From CALGLS01 sp047626155 (lineage in GTDB: Bacteria > Bacteroidota > Bacteroidia > Chitinophagales > Saprospiraceae): a DNA stretch of 36,195 bases. Location: contig JBLHRR010000039.1 of NCBI GenBank assembly GCA_047626155.1, positions 1-36,195 on the forward strand. The letters are read 5' to 3'. A program made the translations under genes and the position numbers. Position 1 is the first letter of the stretch, and every line of letters starts with the position of its first letter. Positions 1 through 7,562 of this stretch are shown one piece after another. The notes beneath the pieces are model-generated. The model was not told the origin of the DNA. It did no database searches and was given only the letters and a program-made list of their open reading frames with translations.

Positions 1-114
1 AACTACAAAGATTACAATGGCTTGTTGTTGTCTGGGGAGCGGTCGGATGATGGTGGTCCTTCGGAGATAAAGGTTTATGAGGAAATGGAAGATTCTGTTT
101 TTGAAGTGTTTTAG
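1..114 (+). CDS. C-terminal end of an unknown protein (partial)
   Basis: The first frame is open from the window edge to a TAG stop at 112-114 and gives the last 37 residues of a protein. The tail is acidic and ends in DSVFEVF. No family can be recognised from so short a piece. The gene starts outside the window, so its start and function cannot be given. It could in principle be a chance open frame, but its codon use looks coding. Confidence 0.5.
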   Translation, partial: NYKDYNGLLLSGERSDDGGPSEIKVYEEMEDSVFEVF

Positions 115-252
115 GGGGTAGCGTTCCGCCAACTTTTTTTTACCGTAAAGGTTCGCAACGTTAATCTGCTTTTGTTTGAAAAAACGTAGCGCTTTTTGTG
201 CCGTTCCAGTTAGTTTTGTTTTTATTTTTGTTTTGACCAAAATAGAAAACGG

Positions 253-477
253 ATGGATAAATTAATATACAAATCAAATGCTATTGTTCTTGAGTTCCTT
301 GACGATAGATACATTAAAGTAAAATTGGAAGATGGAAGAACGTTTTTGGCAACGATATCTGGCAAGCAAATAGTCCATAAACTTAAAGTATCCGTCGGTG
401 ATAATATCATTGTATTGGTTCATTCACAAGTATCCGACTATGTAAGGGTCCATAATGATACTTGGGGAAGTAGATAA
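253..477 (+). CDS. IF-1-like S1/OB-fold protein, divergent paralogue
   Basis: This is a 74-residue protein, the usual size of translation initiation factor IF-1. The IF-1 pattern can be followed along it: a V-x-E-x-L strand at about residues 12-16, KVKLEDG (about 23-29) where IF-1 has RVELENG, A-T-ISGK (about 33-38) for the IF-1 AHISGK loop, and a GD turn near residue 50. The IF-1 C-terminal segment (LSKGRI..R) is replaced by SDYVRVHNDTWGSR. IF-1 binds the 30S A site as an OB fold; whether this protein does so is inference. The canonical Bacteroidota infA normally lies in the ribosomal protein cluster, and no ribosomal gene is near here, so this is probably an extra copy. A possible -7 box, TATTTTTG, lies at 223-230. 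A generic RNA-binding OB protein is the alternative. Confidence 0.72.
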   Translation: MDKLIYKSNAIVLEFLDDRYIKVKLEDGRTFLATISGKQIVHKLKVSVGDNIIVLVHSQVSDYVRVHNDTWGSR

Positions 478-582
478 ATTTATTTTAGCAAATTTGACCT
501 TAGTTCCAACAATTTAATTACAAATACTACTACCATTTCCAACTGGTTCTTCAAGTCAATCGGAACCTACCACTGTCACACC

Positions 583-2847
583 ATGCAAAGACATTTCCTA
601 ATCCTATCTCTGCTACTCTCTTCCCTCCCTATTTTCGCACAAATAGGCAACCAAATCATCCCCAACGAAGCGCCACCTAAATTTCATTTGGCCTTGACCA
701 GTGAAAAGATAACACTAGACGGACAACTCAACGAAGCCACCTGGAAAAAAGCAGAACAACTCTCTCAATTTACCCAATACTTCCCACTCGACACGGTGCC
801 TGCCTGCGGCGAAACAGAAATCCTTATGGCTTACGATGCAGACAATCTCTACATCGCTGCCAAGTGTTATACTCCGGCCGATCAGTTCCTGGTACAATCG
901 CTAAAACGTGACTATGGTTTTGGAGCTACCGATAACATCAGTTTCCTTTTTGATACTTATAACGATAAAAACAATTGCTACCTTTTTGGTATGAATCCCT
1001 TTGGTGCTCGGCGTGAAGCGCTGATATTCAATGGAGGAAAATCCAATGCTGATTTCGATAATTCCTGGGATAATAAATGGTATGGAGAAAGTAAAAAATA
1101 TGAAAATTACTGGATCTGTGAATTGGCCATTCCTTTAAAAATTTTACGCTTTAAGGAAGGAGCTACTCAGTGGCGTTTCAACTCTTATCGTAATGATACG
1201 CAGTGTAATGAGATCAGTACCTGGGTCAACATTCCACGGGAGTACATACTGATGGACATGAACTACATGGGCGATATGATCTGGGAAAAACCGCTGGACA
1301 AACCGGGCAAAAACGTCTCTCTCATTCCTTATATCAGTGGCGGACTAACGCGCGATTTTGAAGACAGTGATCAGAGCAAAGCAAAACGTAGGTTTAATGT
1401 TGGAGGGGATGCTAAAATAGCTATTTCTTCTAGTATGAATCTCGACCTTACGGTAAATCCGGATTTCTCACAAGTAGAAGTCGATCAGCAAGTAACGAAC
1501 TTAGATCGCTTTGAAATTTTCTTTCCAGAACGAAGACAGTTCTTCCTCGAGAATGCCGATCTCTTTGGCAGCTTTGGTACTGGCCGAATCAATCCTTTTT
1601 TTTCCAGACGGATCGGTATTTCTCTGGATACCATAACCGGGAATAATATTCAAAACACCATATATGGCGGTGCTCGCTTGACGGGGAAGATTAATGATAG
1701 GTTACGAATAGGACTCATTTCTATGCAAACCGCTTCGCAAGAGGATAACGATTTACCGAGTTTTAATTATTCCATCTTAGCAGTGGAACAAAACGTTTTT
1801 CATCGTTCCAGCATCGCGGCTATCGTTGTCAATAAACAGGCTTTCAATTATGATGATTTTGGAAATACCTATAGTGAGTTCAATCGAGTGGCCGGGTTGG
1901 AATACCGATTAAAATCAAAGGACAATTATTGGGCGGGGAAAGCTAATATTATGAATGCCTTTTCTCCGGGTGATAACAAAAACAGTTTGGCACATCTCGC
2001 CAGTATCGAGTATAATCGGAAGCGCTATCGGCTGGAGGTTGAACAAATTATGACTGGTAATGGTTTCAATGTCGAAACGGGTTTTGCTCCAAGAAAAGAC
2101 AATTACTTAATCAGCCCTGAAGTCGACATTCGTTTCTTTCCCGCGTCCAGCAAAGTAATTTCTCATACCCTCGGCGCCGATGTAAACTTCATTTATAAAC
2201 TTGGTAAAGACGACAGCGAGATCATCACTGACTTCGGGCTGGAGGAATTCAATAGCACTCTTTTTTGGAATACTCGTTTTTCAAACAATACCAATTTCCG
2301 AGCGAATATCAACTACACCGAGGCCACTTTGCTTGATGATTTTGATCCGACAAGAATCCAAGAAGATACTGTCTTTTTGGATGCTGGTTATAAATTCCGT
2401 AACACCATACTTACATTAAGTTATAATTCTGACCGACGTAAACCTGTCTATGGGAGTTTTAGTCCCCTTGTCGGGAAATTTTTCGGAGGTAGCCGCGCAG
2501 GATTCCGCTCTTCCCTTAGCTATCGCTTCCTCCCCTATGGTTCTATTTCCGTTAATGCCAATTACAATTACATCAATCTGGATGCCCCCTTCAAAACGGC
2601 AAACCTTTGGCTCATCGGTCCACGTATTGACATTACATTTACGCGAAATCATTTCCTAAGCATTTTTGCACAATACAACAATCAACTAAACAATGTCAGC
2701 ATCAACACCCGTTATCAATGGCGTTTTGCTCCGGCATCAGATTTCTTCATTGTCTATTCGGATAATTACGATACGGATCCTGCTGATCCTTGGGCGAGTA
2801 GAAACCGGGGGGTTGTGGCGAAGCTGACTTATTGGTTGAATTTGTAA
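583..2847 (+). CDS. DUF5916 protein with N-terminal CBM9-like domain, outer-membrane barrel
   Basis: The 754-residue product starts with a signal peptide (hydrophobic core LILSLLLSSLPIFAQ, cleavage near residue 20). A carbohydrate-binding family 9-like domain follows at about residues 40-220 (ITLDGQLNEATWKKAE, LMAYDADNLYIAAKCY), as in DUF5916 proteins of Bacteroidota. The rest, from about residue 235, carries the DUF5916 hallmark VNPDFSQVEVDQQVTNLDRF-E-FFPERRQFFLENADLF and then many alternating aromatic/hydrophobic strands ending in LTYWLNL, consistent with an outer-membrane beta-barrel. The length is normal for the family. Some relatives lie near peptidases or carbohydrate genes, but the molecular role is not established. 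The gene stands alone; the next gene is convergent. Confidence 0.93.
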   Translation: MQRHFLILSLLLSSLPIFAQIGNQIIPNEAPPKFHLALTSEKITLDGQLNEATWKKAEQLSQFTQYFPLDTVPACGETEILMAYDADNLYIAAKCYTPADQFLVQSLKRDYGFGATDNISFLFDTYNDKNNCYLFGMNPFGARREALIFNGGKSNADFDNSWDNKWYGESKKYENYWICELAIPLKILRFKEGATQWRFNSYRNDTQCNEISTWVNIPREYILMDMNYMGDMIWEKPLDKPGKNVSLIPYISGGLTRDFEDSDQSKAKRRFNVGGDAKIAISSSMNLDLTVNPDFSQVEVDQQVTNLDRFEIFFPERRQFFLENADLFGSFGTGRINPFFSRRIGISLDTITGNNIQNTIYGGARLTGKINDRLRIGLISMQTASQEDNDLPSFNYSILAVEQNVFHRSSIAAIVVNKQAFNYDDFGNTYSEFNRVAGLEYRLKSKDNYWAGKANIMNAFSPGDNKNSLAHLASIEYNRKRYRLEVEQIMTGNGFNVETGFAPRKDNYLISPEVDIRFFPASSKVISHTLGADVNFIYKLGKDDSEIITDFGLEEFNSTLFWNTRFSNNTNFRANINYTEATLLDDFDPTRIQEDTVFLDAGYKFRNTILTLSYNSDRRKPVYGSFSPLVGKFFGGSRAGFRSSLSYRFLPYGSISVNANYNYINLDAPFKTANLWLIGPRIDITFTRNHFLSIFAQYNNQLNNVSINTRYQWRFAPASDFFIVYSDNYDTDPADPWASRNRGVVAKLTYWLNL

Positions 2848-2860
2848 GCCTCTTTATAAG

Positions 2861-2949
2861 CACAAAGGCCAGTAAGAGCACGAAGTATAAATGAAATATT
2901 TTAACATTTGTCAAGAGCCCCCACTTTGTGTAACTTTGTATCCTTTGTG
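2861..2949. repeat. Imperfect intergenic inverted repeat (CACAAAGG type)
   Basis: The left arm at 2861-2885 begins CACAAAGG and ends GCACGAAG. The right arm at 2924-2949 contains CTTTGTG, ACTTTGTA and CCTTTGTG. The outer 8 bp pair perfectly and the inner parts pair with mismatches and one or two bulges. It begins 14 bp after the DUF5916 stop codon, so it may stabilise or end that transcript. It resembles the CACAGAGG stem-loop at 13973-14026. Confidence 0.55.
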
Positions 2950-3283
2950 GTTCTAAAAGTTATACGGTGAAAAAAATTAAACCCCTCCGGGAACTTTCCA
3001 TCACACCCTTCAGTTATACTCCCCGAAACGTAAATACCCAAAGAAATTAAATCGCCCCAAAAGAGGGAGCGATTGTAAGGATTCACTTAACTAGTTTACC
3101 GGCGGGTAGGTTCTAGATAGAAAATCCGCCAGGTGTTTAGTGGTCTTGGTGACTTTTATTGTTTTGTTTAAAGTATTTGTTAGATACATACTCAGCAAAT
3201 ATGCCTTTTACAACAATAGATAGAAATCGCCAAGGCGCTAAAAGCCTTAGCCGGGTGAAGTACAGTAACCCATGCTTTAATGT

Positions 3284-3321
3284 AAAAAGAGTCTCTGAAG
3301 TTTTCAGAGGCTCTTTTTTTT
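3284..3321. terminator. Bidirectional rho-independent terminator
   Basis: An 11-bp stem pairs GAGTCTCTGAA (3289-3299) with TTCAGAGGCTC (3303-3313), with one T-G wobble and a short GTT turn. It is followed by eight T (3314-3321) and preceded by five A (3284-3288), so it can work on both strands. It lies between the convergent DUF5916 and T9SS genes, about 175 bp beyond the stop of the latter. The U-tract is better on the plus strand. Confidence 0.75.
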
Positions 3322-3488
3322 GTTTGGAGAAATGTAGAAGACCTAAGTTTCTAGTTTCTTTGACATATCCAGTGGCGTTTTGGCGCAACCCACGCGCACC
3401 CTTAAATCCCTAAAGGGAAATCAGCCCGCACCTGAACTAGAACATCCCTGAATATTGTTCCCGTCATAAAAACTTAGGCCTCTAACAA

Positions 3489-5324
3489 TTATTTTACAAC
3501 AGTAATCTTACGGCTTAACCAAGAATTATCCGCTTTCATTTTTACGAAATAAATACCGTTAGTCAATCCTTGTAAATTTATTGTTGCGTCATCACCAACA
3601 TTCACACTTAGTTCTTCCTGCAAAACCACTTCTCCAAGGGTATTGTAAATGTAAACATCCTCCAAAGTCAAGACACTTTTATTTTCAATAGTTAAAACAT
3701 TCTTAACTGGATTAGGGAAAACGTTTACGTTAGCATCCAATAAAGGATCATTGGTGGCTGTAGGAATCATATAGTTATTGACCGCAAGAACACGAATCAA
3801 GGCTTCCGTGGTTAAATTCATACGATATTCTGCCCATTCATTAGATAGAATTTCAAAAGTACGTCTTGAAAACGGGCCTTCCGTTTGAGTGGCCAGAGCT
3901 ATATCTCCCCCAGTACTTCCTTCCTGCCAACCGACATAGAAACCACCATCTGGTATACTAACTCCAGCATCGAAAAATACAGTAACCCAATCGTTAGCCA
4001 CATAGTCATTAGCACCTATCGTCTGAGTGGCCAATATATCTCCTGGTCCTCCATTGGGGCCATTATCGTCTAAGATTTCAATAACAAATTCATCATTAGC
4101 GGCATTAGATGCTACGAAAACCTCTACGGCTTCAATGTCTGTTGGGTATTGTGGAGGCTTCATATAAACGCCTGCTCCACCACCTGTTCCCCAGCTAATT
4201 GATCCAGAAGGAGCGGCATCAACCGCATAGGTAAAAACCAGTTGCGATCCAGTGGTATCCAGAACAATCAGCTCTGTACTATTGCCATCATTTCCGGGAT
4301 TGATGTCATCTGAATTATCGGTTGATACGTTGACAAAATATTGACCGGGTTCAAGATTAGAAGCCGCATCAAAAGTAATATCTGAAGAAGCACCGCTGGT
4401 CAAGGTTGCAATGGTTTGTTCGGAAGAATGGGCATCGATTCCAGTGAATTGATTAATCAGTTCTAAGTCAACGGTTGTTTCAGAAGTAATATCTGTATTA
4501 CCAGTGTTAGCTACTTTAGCAGTAAATAAAACATTATCGTAAGGCAAGTAAAACTCTGCCCCATTTTCTACATTCTGATTCCAGCTTGGCCCTAAATCCT
4601 GCACAGAAAAAGTAACAACGGATGGGTAATAAAATTTGGTTGCTGAGTTACTAGGAGGGAAAGCATCATTGATTACGTTCAAGCCGATATCTCCTGTTAT
4701 ATTTTCCATTCCAACCACTACATCTGTGAAGCAGCCTGCTATATCATTTGCCAACACGAGGTCCATCGTCGCATAATTAAACGTGATGGAAGAATCTGCA
4801 GAATCAAAAACAGCTTGGAAGGTATTGCTACCAATGTAGGCGGGATTTGCATTCACCCAAAAAGGAGCGTCATGGTAGGAAACGATAAATTTCCCAGCTC
4901 CATCATTATGGTAATACACTTTCCCGGGATTGCCTACTCCTGTAAAATTCAGATCGCCCATCAAAGGACAAACCAGGTTGTCTCCATTTCCACCAGGTGT
5001 TGGGACCGCTGGAAAGCAATGACTGATGTTAGATACATTGTCGAAACTCAACCAACCGTTTGAGCCAATTTTCATCTGATCGTAATCGGACCAATAGTAA
5101 TGAAAGTCCATTCCCATCGGAACGAATGCAGCGGAATTATCATCTGCTAATCCGCTGACTTCTGTGCCGATTGTAGAAATGTCAATCCAATCGACCACCG
5201 GTCCGTCGACGTCACCAGAGGTTCTCCACTGATAGCCGTAAGCATCGGGGCCTTGGGCGATGGCTGTTTGTTGCACCATCATTAGGGCTGCAAAAAATAG
5301 TAATAAGTGATAGATGTTTTTCAT
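3489..5324 (-). CDS. Secreted protein with T9SS type A sorting domain
   Basis: The 611-residue protein has a Sec signal peptide (LLLFFAALMMVQQTAIAQ, cleavage near residue 23). Residues of about 25-230 form a beta-rich domain with MKIGSNGWLSF, like the nidogen/choice-of-anchor N-terminal domains of Bacteroidota exoproteins. Residues of about 245-355 look like a CARDB/Ig-type domain (NTGNTDITSETTVDLELI, LEPGQYFVNVSTDNSDDINPGN). A further beta domain covers about 360-515. The last 75 residues are a T9SS type A CTD: FPNPVKNVLTIEN, YNTLGEVV, LTNGIYFVKM, RKITVVK. Export through the Por/T9SS machinery to the surface or medium is expected. No catalytic motif was seen, so it may be an adhesin or structural protein. 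A promoter-like pair lies at 5362-5393. Confidence 0.9.
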   Translation of the reverse strand: MKNIYHLLLFFAALMMVQQTAIAQGPDAYGYQWRTSGDVDGPVVDWIDISTIGTEVSGLADDNSAAFVPMGMDFHYYWSDYDQMKIGSNGWLSFDNVSNISHCFPAVPTPGGNGDNLVCPLMGDLNFTGVGNPGKVYYHNDGAGKFIVSYHDAPFWVNANPAYIGSNTFQAVFDSADSSITFNYATMDLVLANDIAGCFTDVVVGMENITGDIGLNVINDAFPPSNSATKFYYPSVVTFSVQDLGPSWNQNVENGAEFYLPYDNVLFTAKVANTGNTDITSETTVDLELINQFTGIDAHSSEQTIATLTSGASSDITFDAASNLEPGQYFVNVSTDNSDDINPGNDGNSTELIVLDTTGSQLVFTYAVDAAPSGSISWGTGGGAGVYMKPPQYPTDIEAVEVFVASNAANDEFVIEILDDNGPNGGPGDILATQTIGANDYVANDWVTVFFDAGVSIPDGGFYVGWQEGSTGGDIALATQTEGPFSRRTFEILSNEWAEYRMNLTTEALIRVLAVNNYMIPTATNDPLLDANVNVFPNPVKNVLTIENKSVLTLEDVYIYNTLGEVVLQEELSVNVGDDATINLQGLTNGIYFVKMKADNSWLSRKITVVK

Positions 5325-5361
5325 AATTTGGTATTTTTAAATAATTTTTGAGATAAAAAGT

Positions 5362-5393
5362 CAAAGTTTAAAAAATAGCTAGTAGCTGTCAAA
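5362..5393 (-). promoter_or_regulatory. Bacteroidota-type promoter of the T9SS protein gene
   Basis: On the minus strand, TTTG (complement of 5390-5393) is followed after 20 bases by AAACTTTG (complement of 5362-5369). This fits the -33 TTTG / -7 TAnnTTTG arrangement with one mismatch in the -7 box. Transcription would start near 5357, about 33 bases before the ATG. A second box, TATATTTG, at 5390-5397 overlaps the -33 element and could be an alternative -7. Confidence 0.4.
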
Positions 5394-5617
5394 TATAAAA
5401 AAAAACATTATAAAAAGAGGCTATTTCCTAAAATACAAAAAACGGATGCACCCAATAACAAATTCGATCTAACTTAGCACCTTTTAATAAAGCTCCAGCA
5501 ATTGACTTAATAGAGGGTGGATGACGACTGATGAACAGTGAGCTTTAATTTTGGCCAGCCCGATTACATCAGCGGATGGGTTTTTATTTAAACTTTGATT
5601 TTGATTATCTTTACAAA

Positions 5618-5798
5618 ATGACCAGCTTACTCATTTTACTAAGCTTCCTTCTTACAATGTCCACTACAACACCCTTTGAAGAACAAAACACCCTCATCTA
5701 TATTGGCGACCCCATGTGTTCCTCACTGTACCCAAAAAATGTCGGAACTTAGTGATTTCCTAAAAGAGCACTTGGTAGAAATACAAGAAATTTCCTAA
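5618..5798 (+). pseudogene. Remnant of a DsbA/thioredoxin-fold protein
   Basis: An ATG at 5618 opens 44 codons ending at 5750-5752. They start with a signal-like stretch (MTSLLILLSFLLTMSTTT) and then read NTLIYIGDPMCSS. This resembles the DsbA-family (COG3531-type) start I-Y-x-x-DPMCSWCxGF, but the CxxC active site is broken after the first Cys. A shift of one base lets the frame continue as TQKMSELSDFLKEHLVEIQ to a TAA at 5796-5798. The whole is far shorter than the usual 200 or so residues. I infer a decayed gene with an internal deletion and frameshift just upstream of the carboxylase gene. A real small secreted peptide is less likely. Confidence 0.42.
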
Positions 5799-5831
5799 GC
5801 AATTCCCTATCTTCACCCCCCAATAATCGCA

Positions 5832-5895
5832 AGACTCTGGAGGAGTCTACCCTACATTCACCCCGAGCCGCAGCTCGGGGCTCGCAAAAAAAAAA
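5832..5895 (+). repeat. Start-codon hairpin repeat, copy 1
   Basis: This 60-bp unit starts AGACTCTGGAGG, continues CCTACATTCA, and contains a perfect 8-bp hairpin CCCCGAGC-CGCA-GCTCGGGG (5861-5880). CTCG and an A-run (5886-5896) follow and run straight into the ATG at 5896. A second copy at 8819-8880 has the same order and a compensated loop (CACA). The 5' part can also fold by itself (GACTC...GAGTC). It replaces any normal ribosome binding site for the carboxylase gene. Confidence 0.85.
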
Positions 5896-7452
5896 ATGCC
5901 AGACACAAAAGATACCCTAGCTCAAAAAATGGAAGCTGCCAAACTAGGCGGCGGCCAAGTCCGAATAGACAAACAGCACAAAAAAGGAAAGCTCACTGCC
6001 CGTGAAAGAATCCACTTTCTAATGGATGACGGCTCTTTCGAGGAAATCGGAATGCTGGTAACCCACCGTACCAAAGACTTCGGAATGGAAGACCAGATCT
6101 TCTACGGAGACGGTGTCGTCACCGGTTACGGAACCGTGAATAGTCGATTGATCTATGTATTTGCTCAAGACTTTACCGTATTTGGAGGCTCTCTTTCAGA
6201 AACCCATGCGGAGAAGATTGTTAAGATAATGGATTTAGCCATGAAGGTTGGAGCGCCATTGATTGGCCTCAATGATTCTGGAGGAGCGCGTATTCAAGAA
6301 GGCGTTCGTTCATTGGGAGGTTATGCCGATATCTTTTATAAAAATGTGATGGCATCCGGCGTGATCCCTCAAATTTCGGCCATCATGGGCCCTTGTGCTG
6401 GAGGAGCCGTCTACTCCCCTGCCATGACCGATTTTACCATTATGGTGGAAAATTCGAGCTATATGTTCGTGACCGGACCTAATGTGGTGAAGACCGTAAC
6501 CAATGAGGAAGTCACCTCCGAAGAACTTGGGGGTGCTAACACACACGCCACTAAATCCGGTGTCACTCACCTCACCGCAGCTAACGATATTGATTGTATA
6601 GAAAAAATAAAAACACTACTTAGCTTCCTTCCACAAAACTGTGAAAACCCTCCAGCTAACCTACCGTACGAGACAGGAGACGAAGTAAGAGAAGTGTTAG
6701 AAAACATTATCCCAGATAGTGCCAACCAACCTTACGACATGCGTGAGGTCATCAAAGGCATCGTGGATGTAGCACCTGAAAATGGAACGGCCTTTTTTGA
6801 AATCCATAAAGACTATGCTGAAAATATTGTAGTAGGGTTTTCCCGAATTGCTGGTCGAAGTGTTGGAATCGTGGCCAATCAACCAATGTTCTTGGCTGGT
6901 TGTCTAGATGTAGATAGTTCAAAAAAGGCAGCTCGCTTTACTCGTTTCTGTGATTGCTTTAATATCCCGCTACTCGTCCTAGTCGATGTCCCAGGGTTTT
7001 TACCAGGCACCAATCAGGAATGGAACGGAATCATCGTAAACGGAGCCAAATTGTTATATGCGCTTAGTGAAGCGACCGTTCCACGTATTTCTGTGATTAC
7101 TAGAAAAGCTTATGGCGGTGCTTATGATGTAATGAATTCCAAGCACATCGGAGCAGATATGAACTTCGCTTACCCTAATGCGGAGATTGCCGTAATGGGT
7201 GCCAAAGGAGCCAGTGAGATTATTTTCCGAAAGGAAATAAACGATGCGGAAGACCCTGCGGCCAAATTGTTAGAAAAAGAAGCAGAGTACGCCCGCTTAT
7301 TCGCCAACCCTTACAGCGCAACACAACGAGGCTTTGTAGATGAAGTGATTCAGCCTAGAGATACCCGACGAAAGTTGATAAAGGCTTTTGCAATGCTGGA
7401 GAATAAAGCGGTGGTTTTGCCGAAGAAGAAGCATGGAAATATTCCGTTATAA
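5896..7452 (+). CDS. pccB: Acyl-CoA carboxylase beta (carboxyltransferase) subunit, propionyl-CoA type
   Basis: The 518-residue protein is a biotin-dependent carboxyltransferase of the PccB/MmdA group. It moves CO2 from carboxybiotin to propionyl-CoA (or a related acyl-CoA) to make methylmalonyl-CoA in the cytoplasm. Visible motifs are KGKLTARERI near residues 30-39, DSGGARIQEGV (127-137) and GPCAGGAVYSPA (165-176) in the N-terminal crotonase half, then DVPGFLPGTNQE (364-375) and RKAYGGAYDVMN (403-414) in the C-terminal half. The glycine pairs form the oxyanion holes. The length is that of a full subunit. No biotin carboxylase or biotin carrier gene is adjacent, so its partners must lie elsewhere; a methylmalonyl-CoA decarboxylase alpha subunit is the alternative. 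The start is the ATG that directly follows the hairpin repeat and A-run. Confidence 0.95.
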   Translation: MPDTKDTLAQKMEAAKLGGGQVRIDKQHKKGKLTARERIHFLMDDGSFEEIGMLVTHRTKDFGMEDQIFYGDGVVTGYGTVNSRLIYVFAQDFTVFGGSLSETHAEKIVKIMDLAMKVGAPLIGLNDSGGARIQEGVRSLGGYADIFYKNVMASGVIPQISAIMGPCAGGAVYSPAMTDFTIMVENSSYMFVTGPNVVKTVTNEEVTSEELGGANTHATKSGVTHLTAANDIDCIEKIKTLLSFLPQNCENPPANLPYETGDEVREVLENIIPDSANQPYDMREVIKGIVDVAPENGTAFFEIHKDYAENIVVGFSRIAGRSVGIVANQPMFLAGCLDVDSSKKAARFTRFCDCFNIPLLVLVDVPGFLPGTNQEWNGIIVNGAKLLYALSEATVPRISVITRKAYGGAYDVMNSKHIGADMNFAYPNAEIAVMGAKGASEIIFRKEINDAEDPAAKLLEKEAEYARLFANPYSATQRGFVDEVIQPRDTRRKLIKAFAMLENKAVVLPKKKHGNIPL

Positions 7453-7476
7453 TGTATAGAGGGTAACCGCAACCGC

Positions 7477-7506
7477 GCTACGAAAGACGCTACGAAAGAC
7501 GCTACG
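7477..7506. repeat. Tandem 12-bp repeat GCTACGAAAGAC
   Basis: Two exact copies of GCTACGAAAGAC (7477-7488 and 7489-7500) are followed by a partial third copy, GCTACG (7501-7506), and a T-run. It lies between the carboxylase and symporter genes. Further on, AATTAACCAA occurs twice (near 7533 and 7550). The composition resembles the CGCAACG arrays at 16563-16597 and 28177-28211. Confidence 0.8.
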
Positions 7507-7562
7507 TTTTTTTCGCAGGTACCAAGGGACTAATTAACCAATTTCACCAATTAACCAAACGC

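Larger units (their letters stand above)
2848..3488. other. 641-bp intergenic region between convergent genes
   Basis: Nothing here reads as a convincing gene. Open frames of about 80 codons exist on both strands over 3137-3413, but they mirror each other, match no family and overlap a terminator. The region holds an imperfect inverted repeat of CACAAAGG words (2861-2949), a strong hairpin with flanking A and T tracts (3284-3321), and a CCCTAAAGGG palindrome near 3409-3418. A small structured RNA ending at the hairpin is possible (see findings). Confidence 0.7.

Noticed and set aside
115..145. Possible terminator after the first partial gene (GCGTTCCGC then T8)
   Set aside because: The stem is only 3 bp with a mismatch next to it, too weak to report as a feature.
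3137..3413. Overlapping frames of about 80 codons on both strands
   Set aside because: They mirror each other, match no family, and overlap the bidirectional terminator.
7477..7506. CRISPR-like array
   Set aside because: The units are 12 bp and directly tandem, with no spacers and no cas genes.
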